From: Fen-455 sp050012675
Lineage (GTDB): Bacteria; Actinomycetota; Acidimicrobiia; Acidimicrobiales; Bog-793
NCBI GenBank assembly: GCA_050012675.1
Contig: JBEKGS010000033.1
Coordinates: 1 to 36,845 of the forward strand
Direction: 5' to 3'
DNA: 36,845 nucleotides
The notes under the pieces were generated by a model. It was not told the origin of the DNA. It did no database searches and saw nothing but the letters and a program-made list of their open reading frames with translations. Shown one piece after another: positions 6,944-14,896 of this stretch. How positions within the stretch are numbered: the first letter of the stretch is position 1; the number at the start of each line of letters is the position of its first letter. Made by a program: the position numbers and the translations under genes.

Positions 6944-9010
6944 CTAAGGCCTGACGCTGTAGCGGTCCAAAGCCCGGCGGGCCGCCCTGGCCCGCGCGTC
7001 ACGCAGCTCAGGCGGCTCGATCACCTCGGCGTCGGGACCCAGGAGCATGAGGAGACGGCCGAACCAGCCCTCGGCATCGCTGACCGGGATCGTCGCCACG
7101 ACCCGGCCGTCCCCGGTCTCCTCGAGGTCTTGGGTGACGAGCCCCTCCACGGCAAAACGCGCCTCAAAGGGCAGCACAACGGTCGCCATCACCGCCTCGG
7201 AGGCTCCGAGGAAGGCCTCCGGCCGTGCCAGAGCCTCACGGACCCCGGCCGGGATCGAGCCGACCTTCTCCGCCGGGCGCCCGGTCGCCCGCACCGCCTG
7301 CACCCGGTCGATCTGGAAGCGCCGCAGGCCGTTTGCCTTGTGGCACCAGGCGTCCAGATACGACTTCCCCTCCCGGACCACGACCTGGTAGGGGTCGACC
7401 AGGCGGGTCGAGGACTCGGTCGCGGAGGCGCCGAAGTAGTCGATCTCCACCTGCTCACCTGAAGCGACCGCCGCCCGCAGCGGACCGAGCGCCGGCGAGG
7501 AGTCGACCTCCACCGCCAGACGCGACGACCCGAGCACCGCCTCGAGCTTGCCGAGCGCGCTGGCAAGGTCGCCCTCGTGGTCGGCCCCCGGCACCGCGAG
7601 CAGGGCCCGGGCGGCCACGGCGAGGGCGAGACCTTCTTCGGGCGTGAACCGGCGGGGATGGGCGAGCTCGCGCAGGCCCTCGGCGACGACACGATCCTCG
7701 TCGATCAACAAGTCGATCAGCTGGTCGGGCGTGTACGGCGGCACGCCGCAGCAGGCGGCCAGCTCGAGGTCGTGGAGGAGCTCGCTTGGCGAGACCGAGA
7801 AGCGGTCCGCCAGATCCTCGAGGCGGGCCTCGCCGACCCTCGCCAGGTAAACCAGGATCGCCAGCAACCGGTTCAGGCGGTCGCCGGCTGTCGCCTGCGG
7901 TGCCGGCATCGGGCGCTTTGGTGACGGCTCATCCGGCACGGCGGCCCCGTGCAGGGCCGCCTCAGCTGCTGGCGGCGCCGGCACGCCTCGTGACGGCCGG
8001 GGCAGCTTGACCGAGCCCGCTTTGTGCGGGGGGCCCACGAGCTCCTCGAGCCGGCGGACGACAGCCGCACGCATGTCGGCGGGTTCGAGCACCTCGGCGG
8101 TGTCACCGAGTCCGGCGACCCAGTTGACGAAGGCTTCCTGCTCCGGCACGGCTATGTGCAGGCGCGCAGCTCCCGACGGCTCCCAGGCTTGCACCGACCC
8201 GGCTCCCACGGTGGCCACGACGCTGCGGGCCAGGCGCGCGTCCACGACCATCGTGACCTCCGCGGCCGCCGGCTCGCAGCCATCGGGATCTGCGGGCCTG
8301 GGTCCGAGCTGCCAGGGGAGGAAACGCACGGCCTCGGCCAAGTCGAATCCCTCCGGCAGTTCAAAGGCGTCCGACTCACCGAGGACGGGCACGTCCTCGA
8401 AGCGGTCGACGCGGAACCTGCGCAGCCCCCCGTCGGGAGCGGTCCTGTCGCGCCCGACGAGATACCAGGCCGTGAACTTGAACGTGAGCCCGTAAGGCTC
8501 GACGTCTCGGCGCCGTCCCCTGTAGCCGAAGGACACGAGCGCCCTGTCGCGCACTGCCTGGTGAAGAGGACCGAGAGCGGGCAACGAAGGAAGGACCGCT
8601 ATCGGAGGCAGCCCCGGCTCGGGGACCTCGCCGGTGGCGCCGAGCTTGGCCACGGCGTCCCGGCCGGCCGCGCCACCCAGCTGCACCGCGGCGACGGCAA
8701 AGCTCAGAGCCTGCTCCTCGTCCTGGTCGAGGCGAAGATCGGGGAGGTAGTAATCCTCAGGGTGAATTCGGTACCCGAGCTGTTCGTCGCCCGCCAAAGG
8801 CTCGACGCTGATCGGTATCCCGAGCTCGCGCAGTGCCCGCTTGTCCCTTTCGAAGGCCTGGCGGCTCGCCTCTTTGCCCTGCGGGTAGCCCACGACGCTC
8901 GAGGCGATCTCGCGGAGAGGAAGCGGGCGTGACGCCTCGAGAAGAACGAGGACCAGGTTCGTCATCCGTTCGAGCCGGTCTTGTCTCGCTGCGGTCGCCA
9001 TCTGCTGCAT
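6944..9010 (-). CDS. pafBC: PafB-PafC fusion, WYL-domain transcription activator of the DNA-damage response
   Basis: 688 residues made of two HTH-WYL units in tandem. The first half (about 1-345) has an HTH beginning RLERMTNLVLVLLEASRPL and a WYL block with FTAWYLVGRDR. A Pro/Ala-rich linker follows. The second half (about 370-688) has NRLLAILVYLARVGEARLEDL as HTH and GKSYLDAWCHKANGLRRFQIDR as WYL block. This order matches PafB followed by PafC, partners that activate mycobacterial LexA-independent DNA-damage genes; natural fusions are known in some actinobacteria. The ATG at 9010 has no clear ribosome site, and a second ATG lies three codons in. The gene lies 20 bases after an esterase and before the relaxase-like gene, not beside proteasome or tat genes where pafBC usually sits. 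Confidence 0.88.
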   Translation of the reverse strand: MQQMATAARQDRLERMTNLVLVLLEASRPLPLREIASSVVGYPQGKEASRQAFERDKRALRELGIPISVEPLAGDEQLGYRIHPEDYYLPDLRLDQDEEQALSFAVAAVQLGGAAGRDAVAKLGATGEVPEPGLPPIAVLPSLPALGPLHQAVRDRALVSFGYRGRRRDVEPYGLTFKFTAWYLVGRDRTAPDGGLRRFRVDRFEDVPVLGESDAFELPEGFDLAEAVRFLPWQLGPRPADPDGCEPAAAEVTMVVDARLARSVVATVGAGSVQAWEPSGAARLHIAVPEQEAFVNWVAGLGDTAEVLEPADMRAAVVRRLEELVGPPHKAGSVKLPRPSRGVPAPPAAEAALHGAAVPDEPSPKRPMPAPQATAGDRLNRLLAILVYLARVGEARLEDLADRFSVSPSELLHDLELAACCGVPPYTPDQLIDLLIDEDRVVAEGLRELAHPRRFTPEEGLALAVAARALLAVPGADHEGDLASALGKLEAVLGSSRLAVEVDSSPALGPLRAAVASGEQVEIDYFGASATESSTRLVDPYQVVVREGKSYLDAWCHKANGLRRFQIDRVQAVRATGRPAEKVGSIPAGVREALARPEAFLGASEAVMATVVLPFEARFAVEGLVTQDLEETGDGRVVATIPVSDAEGWFGRLLMLLGPDAEVIEPPELRDARARAARRALDRYSVRP

Positions 9011-9030
9011 GGTAGGTCGACGGGACCGGA

Positions 9031-10254
9031 CTACCTGCCCCCCATCTCCCGCTCGGCGGACCGGGAGGCGACGACTCGAGCGGTGAACAGCTCAAGGGCG
9101 TGGACCAGGTGCACGGTCCGGGGCGACCAGAAGTTGTCGAAGGCGTGCTGGGTGAGCGGTAGCTCGACATAGGTCACAGGTTGCGAGCTCGCGGCGCGCA
9201 ACGCTTCGACGAACGCGCGGGCGCTTCGGACAGGCACCAGGACGTCGTTGCGGCCGTGGACGACCATGAACGGGGGCGCCAGCTCACCCACTCTCGAGAT
9301 CGGCGATGCCGTCGCGAACGCCTCGGCGGCTGGCTCCGCGAACACCCGGTGCTCCAGTATCGGTATGAGGTTGGCGTTGCCGATCCTCAGAGGATCCACG
9401 AAGTCGTAGACGCCGTAGAGCGGGATGCACGCCGCGACGGACGTGTCCTCGTCCTCGAAGCCGGGCTGCCAGGCCGGGTCGTTGGCGCTGAGCGCCACCA
9501 GCGCCGCGAGATGGCCGCCGGCTGAGCCGCCCGACAGGAAGACGAGACCGGGATCACCTCCGTAATCGGCGATGTGGCGCTTCACCCAGGCCAGCGCCAG
9601 CTTGCAGTCGAGGACGTGACGCGGCCATCTCGCCTTCGGGCTCAGGGCGTAATTGGCGCTCACGCACACAAAGCCGCTCTTGGCGAGGTGCTCGAGCATC
9701 GGGATGCCCTGTTCGCGCTTGTCGCCCATCACCCAGGCGCCGCCGTGGAAGTACAACAGCACGGGCGCGCCGACTGGAGCGTCGACTCCAACCTTGCGGT
9801 AGAGGTCGAGGCGGTGGAGGTGGCTCGCATCGGGGGCGTAGGCGATGTTGCGGAGCCGTTCCACGCCTCTGGGACGGACCGGCACCACAACAGCGACGCG
9901 GCGTGAGTCCTCCGGGCTCCACCTCCACGGCCTCACCGGCGGGCCCGACTCGGCGAGCGCGGACTCGAAGTACCTCCGCGACCTGAGCCCGGAGACGAAC
10001 TGTGCCAAAAGGCCCGCACATGCCACCGAGCTCAGGACGAGGCCCAACCGGCCCGGCAAGCCACCAAGTCCGCCCTCGAAACCGCAGGCGATAGCCACCC
10101 CGGCGACGGCAGCGAAGAAGTGCAACGGTGCCTCGCTGACGATCCAACTGGGCACGAAGGACAGGCTCGAGCCCAACGGTCCGCGCATCGGCAGGAGCGA
10201 GGTGACTGAGAGAACGAGCGCCACGACACCGACTGCGAAGCACGCCCAGGACAC
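9031..10254 (-). CDS. Membrane-anchored alpha/beta-hydrolase, HSL-type esterase
   Basis: 407 residues. The first 95 or so contain about three hydrophobic helices (near 4-22, 46-66, 72-92), so the enzyme is likely membrane-bound. The rest is an alpha/beta-hydrolase of the hormone-sensitive-lipase type: oxyanion-hole motif YFHGGAWVMG, nucleophile motif GGSAGGH with Ser244, acid in HGRNDVLVPV and base in QHAFDNF. The usual GDSAGG is GGSAGG here, as in several mycobacterial Lip proteins. Substrate unknown; short-chain esters are typical. Start is GTG at 10254. A TAGCAT -10-like hexamer ends seven bases upstream, so the mRNA may be leaderless, and a DevR-like box occupies the -35 region. First gene of a likely operon with pafBC and the relaxase-like gene. 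Confidence 0.87.
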   Translation of the reverse strand: MSWACFAVGVVALVLSVTSLLPMRGPLGSSLSFVPSWIVSEAPLHFFAAVAGVAIACGFEGGLGGLPGRLGLVLSSVACAGLLAQFVSGLRSRRYFESALAESGPPVRPWRWSPEDSRRVAVVVPVRPRGVERLRNIAYAPDASHLHRLDLYRKVGVDAPVGAPVLLYFHGGAWVMGDKREQGIPMLEHLAKSGFVCVSANYALSPKARWPRHVLDCKLALAWVKRHIADYGGDPGLVFLSGGSAGGHLAALVALSANDPAWQPGFEDEDTSVAACIPLYGVYDFVDPLRIGNANLIPILEHRVFAEPAAEAFATASPISRVGELAPPFMVVHGRNDVLVPVRSARAFVEALRAASSQPVTYVELPLTQHAFDNFWSPRTVHLVHALELFTARVVASRSAEREMGGR

Positions 10255-10278
10255 GCCCGCATGCTATCTGTGAGCGCA

Positions 10279-10298
10279 CTAGGGACTTTTGGCCCTAG
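10279..10298. promoter_or_regulatory. DevR/DosR-like binding box between divergent promoters
   Basis: The sequence CTAGGGACTTTTGGCCCTAG matches the mycobacterial DosR core GGGACTWWAGTCCC at 12 of 14 positions and has CTAGGG/CCCTAG outer arms. It lies 25 bases upstream of the esterase start and about 80 bases upstream of the cytochrome operon. A CAAGAT -10-like hexamer at 10319-10324 would put the box centre near -42 for the rightward operon, a common activator position. A DevR-like regulator is encoded at the end of that operon. Binding is inferred. Confidence 0.65.
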
Positions 10299-10376
10299 GG
10301 ATCGTGACGAGCCGCGGTCAAGATGCGGACAAGCGTGCCGTCGGGGACACACGCCCGAGGAAAAGGGGGGACGGAT

Positions 10377-10538
10377 TTGCTCGCAGCGCTCGTGCACCTG
10401 GGTGGGACCGGCCGCTACATCACCTGGGGAGTAGTCCAGATCTCGCTCGCGAACCTGGTCGTCATCGCGGTGATGATCGTCATGTTGGTGGCCGCGATCA
10501 TCGTGCCGTTCCCCAAGCATCAGGCGAGGCGGAAGTGA
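10377..10538 (+). CDS. Small single-pass membrane protein of the cytochrome b operon
   Basis: 53 residues, one transmembrane helix (about residues 15-43, ISLANLVVIAVMIVMLVAAI) and a basic end KHQARRK that should face the cytoplasm. The TTG start at 10377 is chosen because AAGGGGGGAC lies just upstream; an in-frame ATG at 10323 would add 18 charged residues with no ribosome site. The stop overlaps the cytochrome b start (GTGA), so translation is coupled. It is probably a small accessory subunit of the quinol-oxidising complex. I do not recognise a named family. Confidence 0.75.
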   Translation: MLAALVHLGGTGRYITWGVVQISLANLVVIAVMIVMLVAAIIVPFPKHQARRK

Positions 10539-11368
10539 GCCCGGCTCCCGCTGACAGCTTCACCGACACCGCCGAGAGGACCAACTGGACCGCCCAGATC
10601 CGCGAAAGAGCGGTCAAGGCGCTCCCACCGGAGCGCCTCCTGCCGGACAGCCAGCCCGCCTACGTCGCCTCGTGGGCCTACGTCTTCGGCGCCCTTTCGA
10701 TCGCGGCCTTCGGTGTCGTGCTGTTGTCCGGCGCCGTGCTCGCCCTCGAAGGCCCGGCTTGGTGGCACAACTCCAGCGTCGGCCTGTTCGTCAACTCGAT
10801 GCACCTGTGGAGCACCGAGCTCTTCTTCATGTTCATGGTCGTGCACCTCTGGGTGAAGTTCTTCATGGCGGCATGGCGCGGCCGGCGCAAGGCGACCTGG
10901 ATAACCGGCGTCATCGCGTTCGTCGTTTCCATCGGGACGGCCTTCACGGGCTACCTCTCCCAGCAGAACTTCGACTCGGAATGGATCGGCACCCAGGCCA
11001 AGGACGGCATCAACTCCACCGGTGCCGGAGCCTTCTGGAACGTCCTCAACTTCGGCCAGATGTTGATGTGGCACATCGTGCTGCTCCCCGGTGTCGTGCT
11101 TCTCATCATCGGCCTCCATGTCCTGCTCGTGAGGCGCCGCGGAGTCGTTCCGCCCTTCGCTCCGACCGAGGCCCAGCTCGCACGGGCCGGGCTCAGCCTC
11201 GCCGCAGCGGGCCCGGGCGCTTTGTCGGCGGCGGTCCCCGGAGACCACCCGGACCCGTCCGCGGACCGGACCGCTCCACCGCCTCCGACAGTGCAGACGA
11301 CAGGTTCCGATGATCGAGCGCCCGACTTCGAGGAGCTGTCGTCGCACCAGCCGGAGGACGGGTCATGA
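10535..11368 (+). CDS. Cytochrome b (b6-type N-terminal subunit)
   Basis: 277 residues with four transmembrane helices and the di-heme four-helix bundle of cytochrome b/b6. The heme-ligand histidines are His90 and His104 (spacing 14) and His180 and His195 (spacing 15). The 14/15 pattern is that of cytochrome b6, not of classical bc1 cytochrome b (14/14). AFTGYLSQQNFDSEWIGTQ corresponds to the quinone-site loop after helix C. The C-terminus (about 215-277) is a Pro/Ala-rich cytoplasmic tail. GTG start overlaps the preceding stop; its stop overlaps the next ATG (ATGA). It should take electrons from menaquinol, but no Rieske protein is encoded nearby. Confidence 0.9.
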   Translation: MSPAPADSFTDTAERTNWTAQIRERAVKALPPERLLPDSQPAYVASWAYVFGALSIAAFGVVLLSGAVLALEGPAWWHNSSVGLFVNSMHLWSTELFFMFMVVHLWVKFFMAAWRGRRKATWITGVIAFVVSIGTAFTGYLSQQNFDSEWIGTQAKDGINSTGAGAFWNVLNFGQMLMWHIVLLPGVVLLIIGLHVLLVRRRGVVPPFAPTEAQLARAGLSLAAAGPGALSAAVPGDHPDPSADRTAPPPPTVQTTGSDDRAPDFEELSSHQPEDGS

Positions 11369-12399
11369 GCGCGACCCTCGCAGCTGACGGTCCGCACGGC
11401 AATAGGGTTCGTCGCTTCAAGCCCGACCGCGACGTCGTCGAGTGGCAGGGGGCCTACCGGCCCTACGACGTGGCAAAAGAGGTCTTCGTCTGCTTTCTCG
11501 TCGTCCTCCTGTTGGTCGTCGTCTGCGCCGTGGTGTTCTCGTCCCCCGACGAGCATCCCGTGACCGTAAAGTCGTGGTCGAACGCCGCGCCGGTGGACTT
11601 CGCCAAGACGGCGATGACAGAGCTCGACGGCACGAGCGCGTTGGCGACCTACGGCCCGCCGTACAACAACACGCCCGGCGCCAGCCAGAAGCTCGGCCCG
11701 ATCTCGATCGAGCAGGCTGTCGGGGTCAGGATCCCGATCAACACGGCCCAGGACTTCGTGCTGAAGCCCCTCGCCACGCTGCCCGACCGCCCGGCTCTAA
11801 CTGCCGCCCTCGCCGAGTACGAGGGCGCTTCGACGACGCAAAGGGCGAACTGGGATGCCGCCTACGAAAACGTCGTCGCCGACGCGACCTTCTCCAACGG
11901 TCACCTCGTCGTGCGGTCCGGCCCCTACGGCCCGGTCGGAGTGCTCATCGCCAACCTGGAGTCGATGGCACGAAGCGGCGCCCTCGACGGTGCCCTACTC
12001 GCCTCACCTCAGCTGTACGACACCAACTACACCAATCCGCTCCTTTTCATCGCCGATGGCACATACATGGCCGACCAGGCAGGCTTGCGTCATCTCCAGG
12101 GAGATCAATGGGGAATGATGAACGAGACCGGGAACTTCCCCGGTCAGGCGTGGCTCTGGCTGTACACCATGTGGTACCAGATCCCTCCGATGAACACCTC
12201 ATCCAACGGGGACGTCGAAGTGTGGGCCATCATGATGGCGCTCACGGTGCTCTTGGCCCTGCTGCCGTTCATCCCCGGGTTGAGGTCCATACCGAGGTGG
12301 CTCGGCGTCTATCGCCTCATCTGGCGCGACCACTACCGCTCCCTAGGGCCCGACAACGTCCCACAGATGCCTCCCGGTGGTCACGCGCTGCGCCGTTAA
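11365..12399 (+). CDS. Cytochrome b-complex partner protein with large extracytoplasmic domain
   Basis: 344 residues. Cytoplasmic N-terminus, one helix at about 38-60 (VFVCFLVVLLLVVVCAVVF), then about 220 residues outside the membrane, a second helix near 282-302 (VWAIMMALTVLLALLPFIP) and a basic cytoplasmic end. The position immediately after cytochrome b, with an ATGA overlap, is that of subunit IV or the cytochrome b C-terminal part. PDEHPVTVKSWS after helix 1 is reminiscent of subunit IV, but the PEWY quinone-site motif is not present and no CxxCH heme site is seen. Likely the second structural subunit of the same complex; exact family not recognised. Confidence 0.75.
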   Translation: MSATLAADGPHGNRVRRFKPDRDVVEWQGAYRPYDVAKEVFVCFLVVLLLVVVCAVVFSSPDEHPVTVKSWSNAAPVDFAKTAMTELDGTSALATYGPPYNNTPGASQKLGPISIEQAVGVRIPINTAQDFVLKPLATLPDRPALTAALAEYEGASTTQRANWDAAYENVVADATFSNGHLVVRSGPYGPVGVLIANLESMARSGALDGALLASPQLYDTNYTNPLLFIADGTYMADQAGLRHLQGDQWGMMNETGNFPGQAWLWLYTMWYQIPPMNTSSNGDVEVWAIMMALTVLLALLPFIPGLRSIPRWLGVYRLIWRDHYRSLGPDNVPQMPPGGHALRR

Positions 12400-12427
12400 G
12401 GTCTGAGGTGACCGACGGAGGGCTCAC

Positions 12428-13120
12428 ATGGCTTTGCGTGTGTTCTTGGTGGACGATCACGAGATCGTGAGAAGCGGCCTGCGCAGCATGCTCGAAGCCG
12501 AGGGCGACATCGAAGTCGTCGGCGAGGCCGGGACAGCCGCGGAGGCGACGACCCGCGGCGTCGCCCTCGGTCCCGATGTGGCGGTTCTCGACGTCCGGCT
12601 CCCCGACGGTGACGGGATCGAGGTCTGCCGCGAGCTGCGCTCACGGCTCCCCGGCCTCCAGTGCCTGATGCTGACTTCGTTCGCCGACGACGAGGCGCTC
12701 TTCGCCGCCATCATGGCGGGCGCCTCCGGTTACGTGCTGAAACAGATCCGCGGCAACGATCTCTTGGACGCGGTGCGCCGGGTGGGCCGGGGCGAGTCCC
12801 TCATCGACCCGTCGATGACAAAGCGGGTCTTCGACCGCCTTCGGGACGGCCCCACCCGCGACGAGCGGCTCGACCGCCTCTCGGACCAGGAGCGGCGCGT
12901 TCTCGACCTCGTTGCCGAAGGACTGACGAACCGCCAGATCGCCGACCGCCTCTACCTGGCGGAGAAGACGGTCAAGAACTACGTCTCGAGCATGCTCTCC
13001 AAACTCGGGATGGACCGGCGCAGCGAAGCGGCCGCGTACGCGGCGCGGCTGTCGGAGCGCCAGAGCGCCAGGGAGGCCGCCAGGCGGGCGGACGGCGGCG
13101 GCTTCGGGTCCGGCTCCTGA
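12428..13120 (+). CDS. devR: DevR/DosR-like NarL-family response regulator
   Basis: 230 residues. Receiver domain 1-120 with acidic pocket Asp9/Asp10, phosphorylation site Asp55 in VAVLDVRLPDGDGIE, Thr83 and Lys105. LuxR-type HTH at about 150-200 with LTNRQIADRLYLAEKTVKNYVS. Layout and local sequence closely follow mycobacterial DevR (DosR), the hypoxia/NO dormancy regulator (Asp54, Thr82, Lys104 there). GGAGGG lies eight bases before the ATG, and the gene starts 28 bases after the cytochrome operon, so it is probably its last gene. With the box at 10279-10298 this suggests positive autoregulation. No sensor kinase is in the window. Confidence 0.92.
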   Translation: MALRVFLVDDHEIVRSGLRSMLEAEGDIEVVGEAGTAAEATTRGVALGPDVAVLDVRLPDGDGIEVCRELRSRLPGLQCLMLTSFADDEALFAAIMAGASGYVLKQIRGNDLLDAVRRVGRGESLIDPSMTKRVFDRLRDGPTRDERLDRLSDQERRVLDLVAEGLTNRQIADRLYLAEKTVKNYVSSMLSKLGMDRRSEAAAYAARLSERQSAREAARRADGGGFGSGS

Positions 13121-13216
13121 GCACGACCCGCACGCGCCCGTGATCTGCACCTGGCGGTGTCGGCGCCAAATCGGGCGGTCCGTTCCCGTTCGCGGGCGGC
13201 CGGCGGAGCCGGCACC

Positions 13217-13615
13217 GTGACCGCGGGCCCCGAGTCCGTGCAGGAACTCGCACGCCGGTTGAGGACGGCGCTCGAGAGCGCAGACCTGTCTTCGATAGGC
13301 GCTCTCCTCGACGCCGGGGTGCACTGGGGCGCTCCTTTCGACCCGTCACCTCCGTGCCAGACAAGAGAAGAGGTGATCGCCTGGTACCGGCGGGCCAAGG
13401 AGTCCGGAGCGCGAGCGAAAGTGTCCGAGATCCTGGTTCTCGGGGACCGCATCGTCATGGGTCTCGAGGTGGTCGCCACGCCGTCGGCAAGGCAACGAGG
13501 GGGGCGGGCGGCGCGCTGGCAGGTGCTCAGCGTGCGGGACGGTCTCGTCGTCGACATCGTCGGCTTTGATCAACGCAGCGAGGCGGTCGCTCACGCGGGC
13601 CTGGCGCCCGACTAG
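13217..13615 (+). CDS. NTF2/SnoaL-like small protein
   Basis: About 132 residues with the pattern of an NTF2-like cone fold: an N-terminal helix pair (VQELARRLRTALESADLSSIGALL), the DAGVHWGAPF strand, a helix with TREEVIAWYRRAKES, and strands ending in VRDGLVVDIVGFDQRSEAV. Such proteins are often ligand-binding or isomerase-like; no catalytic residues can be assigned. The GTG at 13217 is preferred because the fold begins there and GGCGGAG lies upstream; an in-frame GTG at 13157 would add 20 residues. It follows the DevR gene on the same strand after about 100 bases. Function unknown. Confidence 0.72.
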   Translation: MTAGPESVQELARRLRTALESADLSSIGALLDAGVHWGAPFDPSPPCQTREEVIAWYRRAKESGARAKVSEILVLGDRIVMGLEVVATPSARQRGGRAARWQVLSVRDGLVVDIVGFDQRSEAVAHAGLAPD

Positions 13616-13629
13616 CCCGGCTCGGTCCA

Positions 13630-13642
13630 GGCGCGTGGCGCC
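13630..13642. terminator. Possible small terminator hairpin between convergent genes
   Basis: GGCGC (13630-13634) and GCGCC (13638-13642) can pair around a three-base loop, between the stops of the NTF2-like gene and the TIGR03085 gene. The stem is short and lacks a T-run. Confidence 0.3.
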
Positions 13643-13651
13643 TTCGGCCCT

Positions 13652-14284
13652 TCAGATCCCGAACCGGGCTTCGCGCACGACCCGCTGGGCCGAGTCAGGA
13701 CCGCTCAAGGTGACTCTGGCCACCTTCTTCCGACCGAACATGAACAGCACGAGCTCCTGAGGACCGCCCGTGAGCACGGCACGGGGCTGCGCCCGGCGAG
13801 CGACGATTCGTACGCCGTCCGGCCGCTCGAGCTCCAGCCCGGCGCCTTTGACCTTGCGGGTCATCATCGCCGACATCCGACCGAGACTGGCCCAAAGCGC
13901 CGCATCGAGGTCGGGGTCGTTCCTCGGCTCGTTGGCGGGCACCGCCCTGCGGAGGTCCTCTGAGTGCACGAAGTACTCGACGGTGTTGACGAGGTCGTCG
14001 AGCGGCCGCCACAACCGGGGAGGTCCTGACCGCACCCTCGCAACGAGGCCCGCAAAGCCGTATCGCCGCAGGGCGGAAGCCATGGAGGCAGCGGTGAGCT
14101 TGGCGAAGGTTCCGCCGAAAAGGATCCCGGGCATGGCGAGCAGGCGGCGCTCGCGCACGAAAAGGTGAGCCGCGAGATCGCGTGCGAGCCACCCCTCGCA
14201 CAGTGTCGGGGCGTCGGGGCCTGACTCGGTCAAAAGGGTGCAGGCAAGGGCGCGCTCTTGCCGGGCGAGGTGAGGCTCAGTCAT
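13652..14284 (-). CDS. TIGR03085-type metal-binding DinB/MDMPI-fold protein
   Basis: 210 residues. The N-terminus ARQERALACTLL, GPDAPTLCEGWLARDLAAHLFVRERR and the later NTVEYFVHSEDLRRA are typical of the actinobacterial TIGR03085 family, related to mycothiol-dependent maleylpyruvate isomerase N-terminal and DinB-like four-helix bundles. The histidines in AAHLFVRE and EYFVHSEDLRR are the expected metal ligands. GGAGAAGG lies upstream of the ATG at 14284. Proteins of this type may act with the low-molecular-weight thiol mycothiol, but the substrate is unknown. It lies 57 bases after the ogt gene on the same strand and could be cotranscribed. Confidence 0.82.
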   Translation of the reverse strand: MTEPHLARQERALACTLLTESGPDAPTLCEGWLARDLAAHLFVRERRLLAMPGILFGGTFAKLTAASMASALRRYGFAGLVARVRSGPPRLWRPLDDLVNTVEYFVHSEDLRRAVPANEPRNDPDLDAALWASLGRMSAMMTRKVKGAGLELERPDGVRIVARRAQPRAVLTGGPQELVLFMFGRKKVARVTLSGPDSAQRVVREARFGI

Positions 14285-14341
14285 GTGACCTTCTCCGCCA
14301 TGGCGCCCCGACCGTAGCGCGCGGCTGTGAGGTCCCGGGTC

Positions 14342-14896
14342 TCATCCCAGCTTGGAGCTGTCGGCCGCGAGGACGGCTGCCTCGTGGTGCAGCAGCCACT
14401 CCTTCATCCAAAGCCCCCCGCCGTAGCCGACAAGGGTGCCGTCGGACCCGATGACGCGGTGACAAGGCAGCACTATCGCAAGCGGGTTCTTGTTGTTCGC
14501 CATGCCGACGGCACGGCTCGCCTTGGCGTTGCCGATCCGGGCGGCCACCGACCCATAGCTCTCGGTCCGCGCGTAGGGGATGTCGGCCAACGCCCGCCAG
14601 ACGCGGACCTGGAAGTCCGTCCCGCTCAATACGAGCGGGAGGTCGAATCGTGTCAGTTCGCCGGCAAAGTACGCCCCGAGCTGGTCGGCGGCCTCGGCGA
14701 GCGCCTCACAGTCCGACACCTCGTCCGAGGCCACCTCGGAGTCGTCAAAGGTGCCAGGCAGATGAAGTTCGCGGAGACCTGAGTCCTCGGCGACGAGAAG
14801 GATCTCACCGATCGGCGAAGAGACCGTCCTGCGATACAGGCCTTTCGGGCCGCCTCCCGATCCCGGGAGATCTGCGTGCTCGGCACTCGGTGTCAT
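14342..14896 (-). CDS. ogt: Methylated-DNA--protein-cysteine methyltransferase (Ogt/MGMT)
   Basis: 184 residues. It repairs O6-methylguanine and O4-methylthymine by moving the alkyl group to its own cysteine. The active-site motif PCHRVIGSDG has Cys145. TDFQVRVWRALADIPYARTESYGSVAARIG supplies the DNA-binding helix-turn-helix, and AVGMANNKNPLAIVLPCHR is complete. The ATG at 14896 is supported by AAAGGAG upstream and by its overlap with the stop of the upstream adaA-alkA gene (ATGA), which couples translation. A longer frame upstream only reads into that gene. A single-use suicide protein acting in the cytoplasm. Confidence 0.96.
   Translation of the reverse strand: MTPSAEHADLPGSGGGPKGLYRRTVSSPIGEILLVAEDSGLRELHLPGTFDDSEVASDEVSDCEALAEAADQLGAYFAGELTRFDLPLVLSGTDFQVRVWRALADIPYARTESYGSVAARIGNAKASRAVGMANNKNPLAIVLPCHRVIGSDGTLVGYGGGLWMKEWLLHHEAAVLAADSSKLG

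Noticed and set aside
8024..8932. 302-codon plus-strand frame inside pafBC
   Set aside because: Antisense to a well-supported two-WYL protein; no ribosome site or family resemblance.
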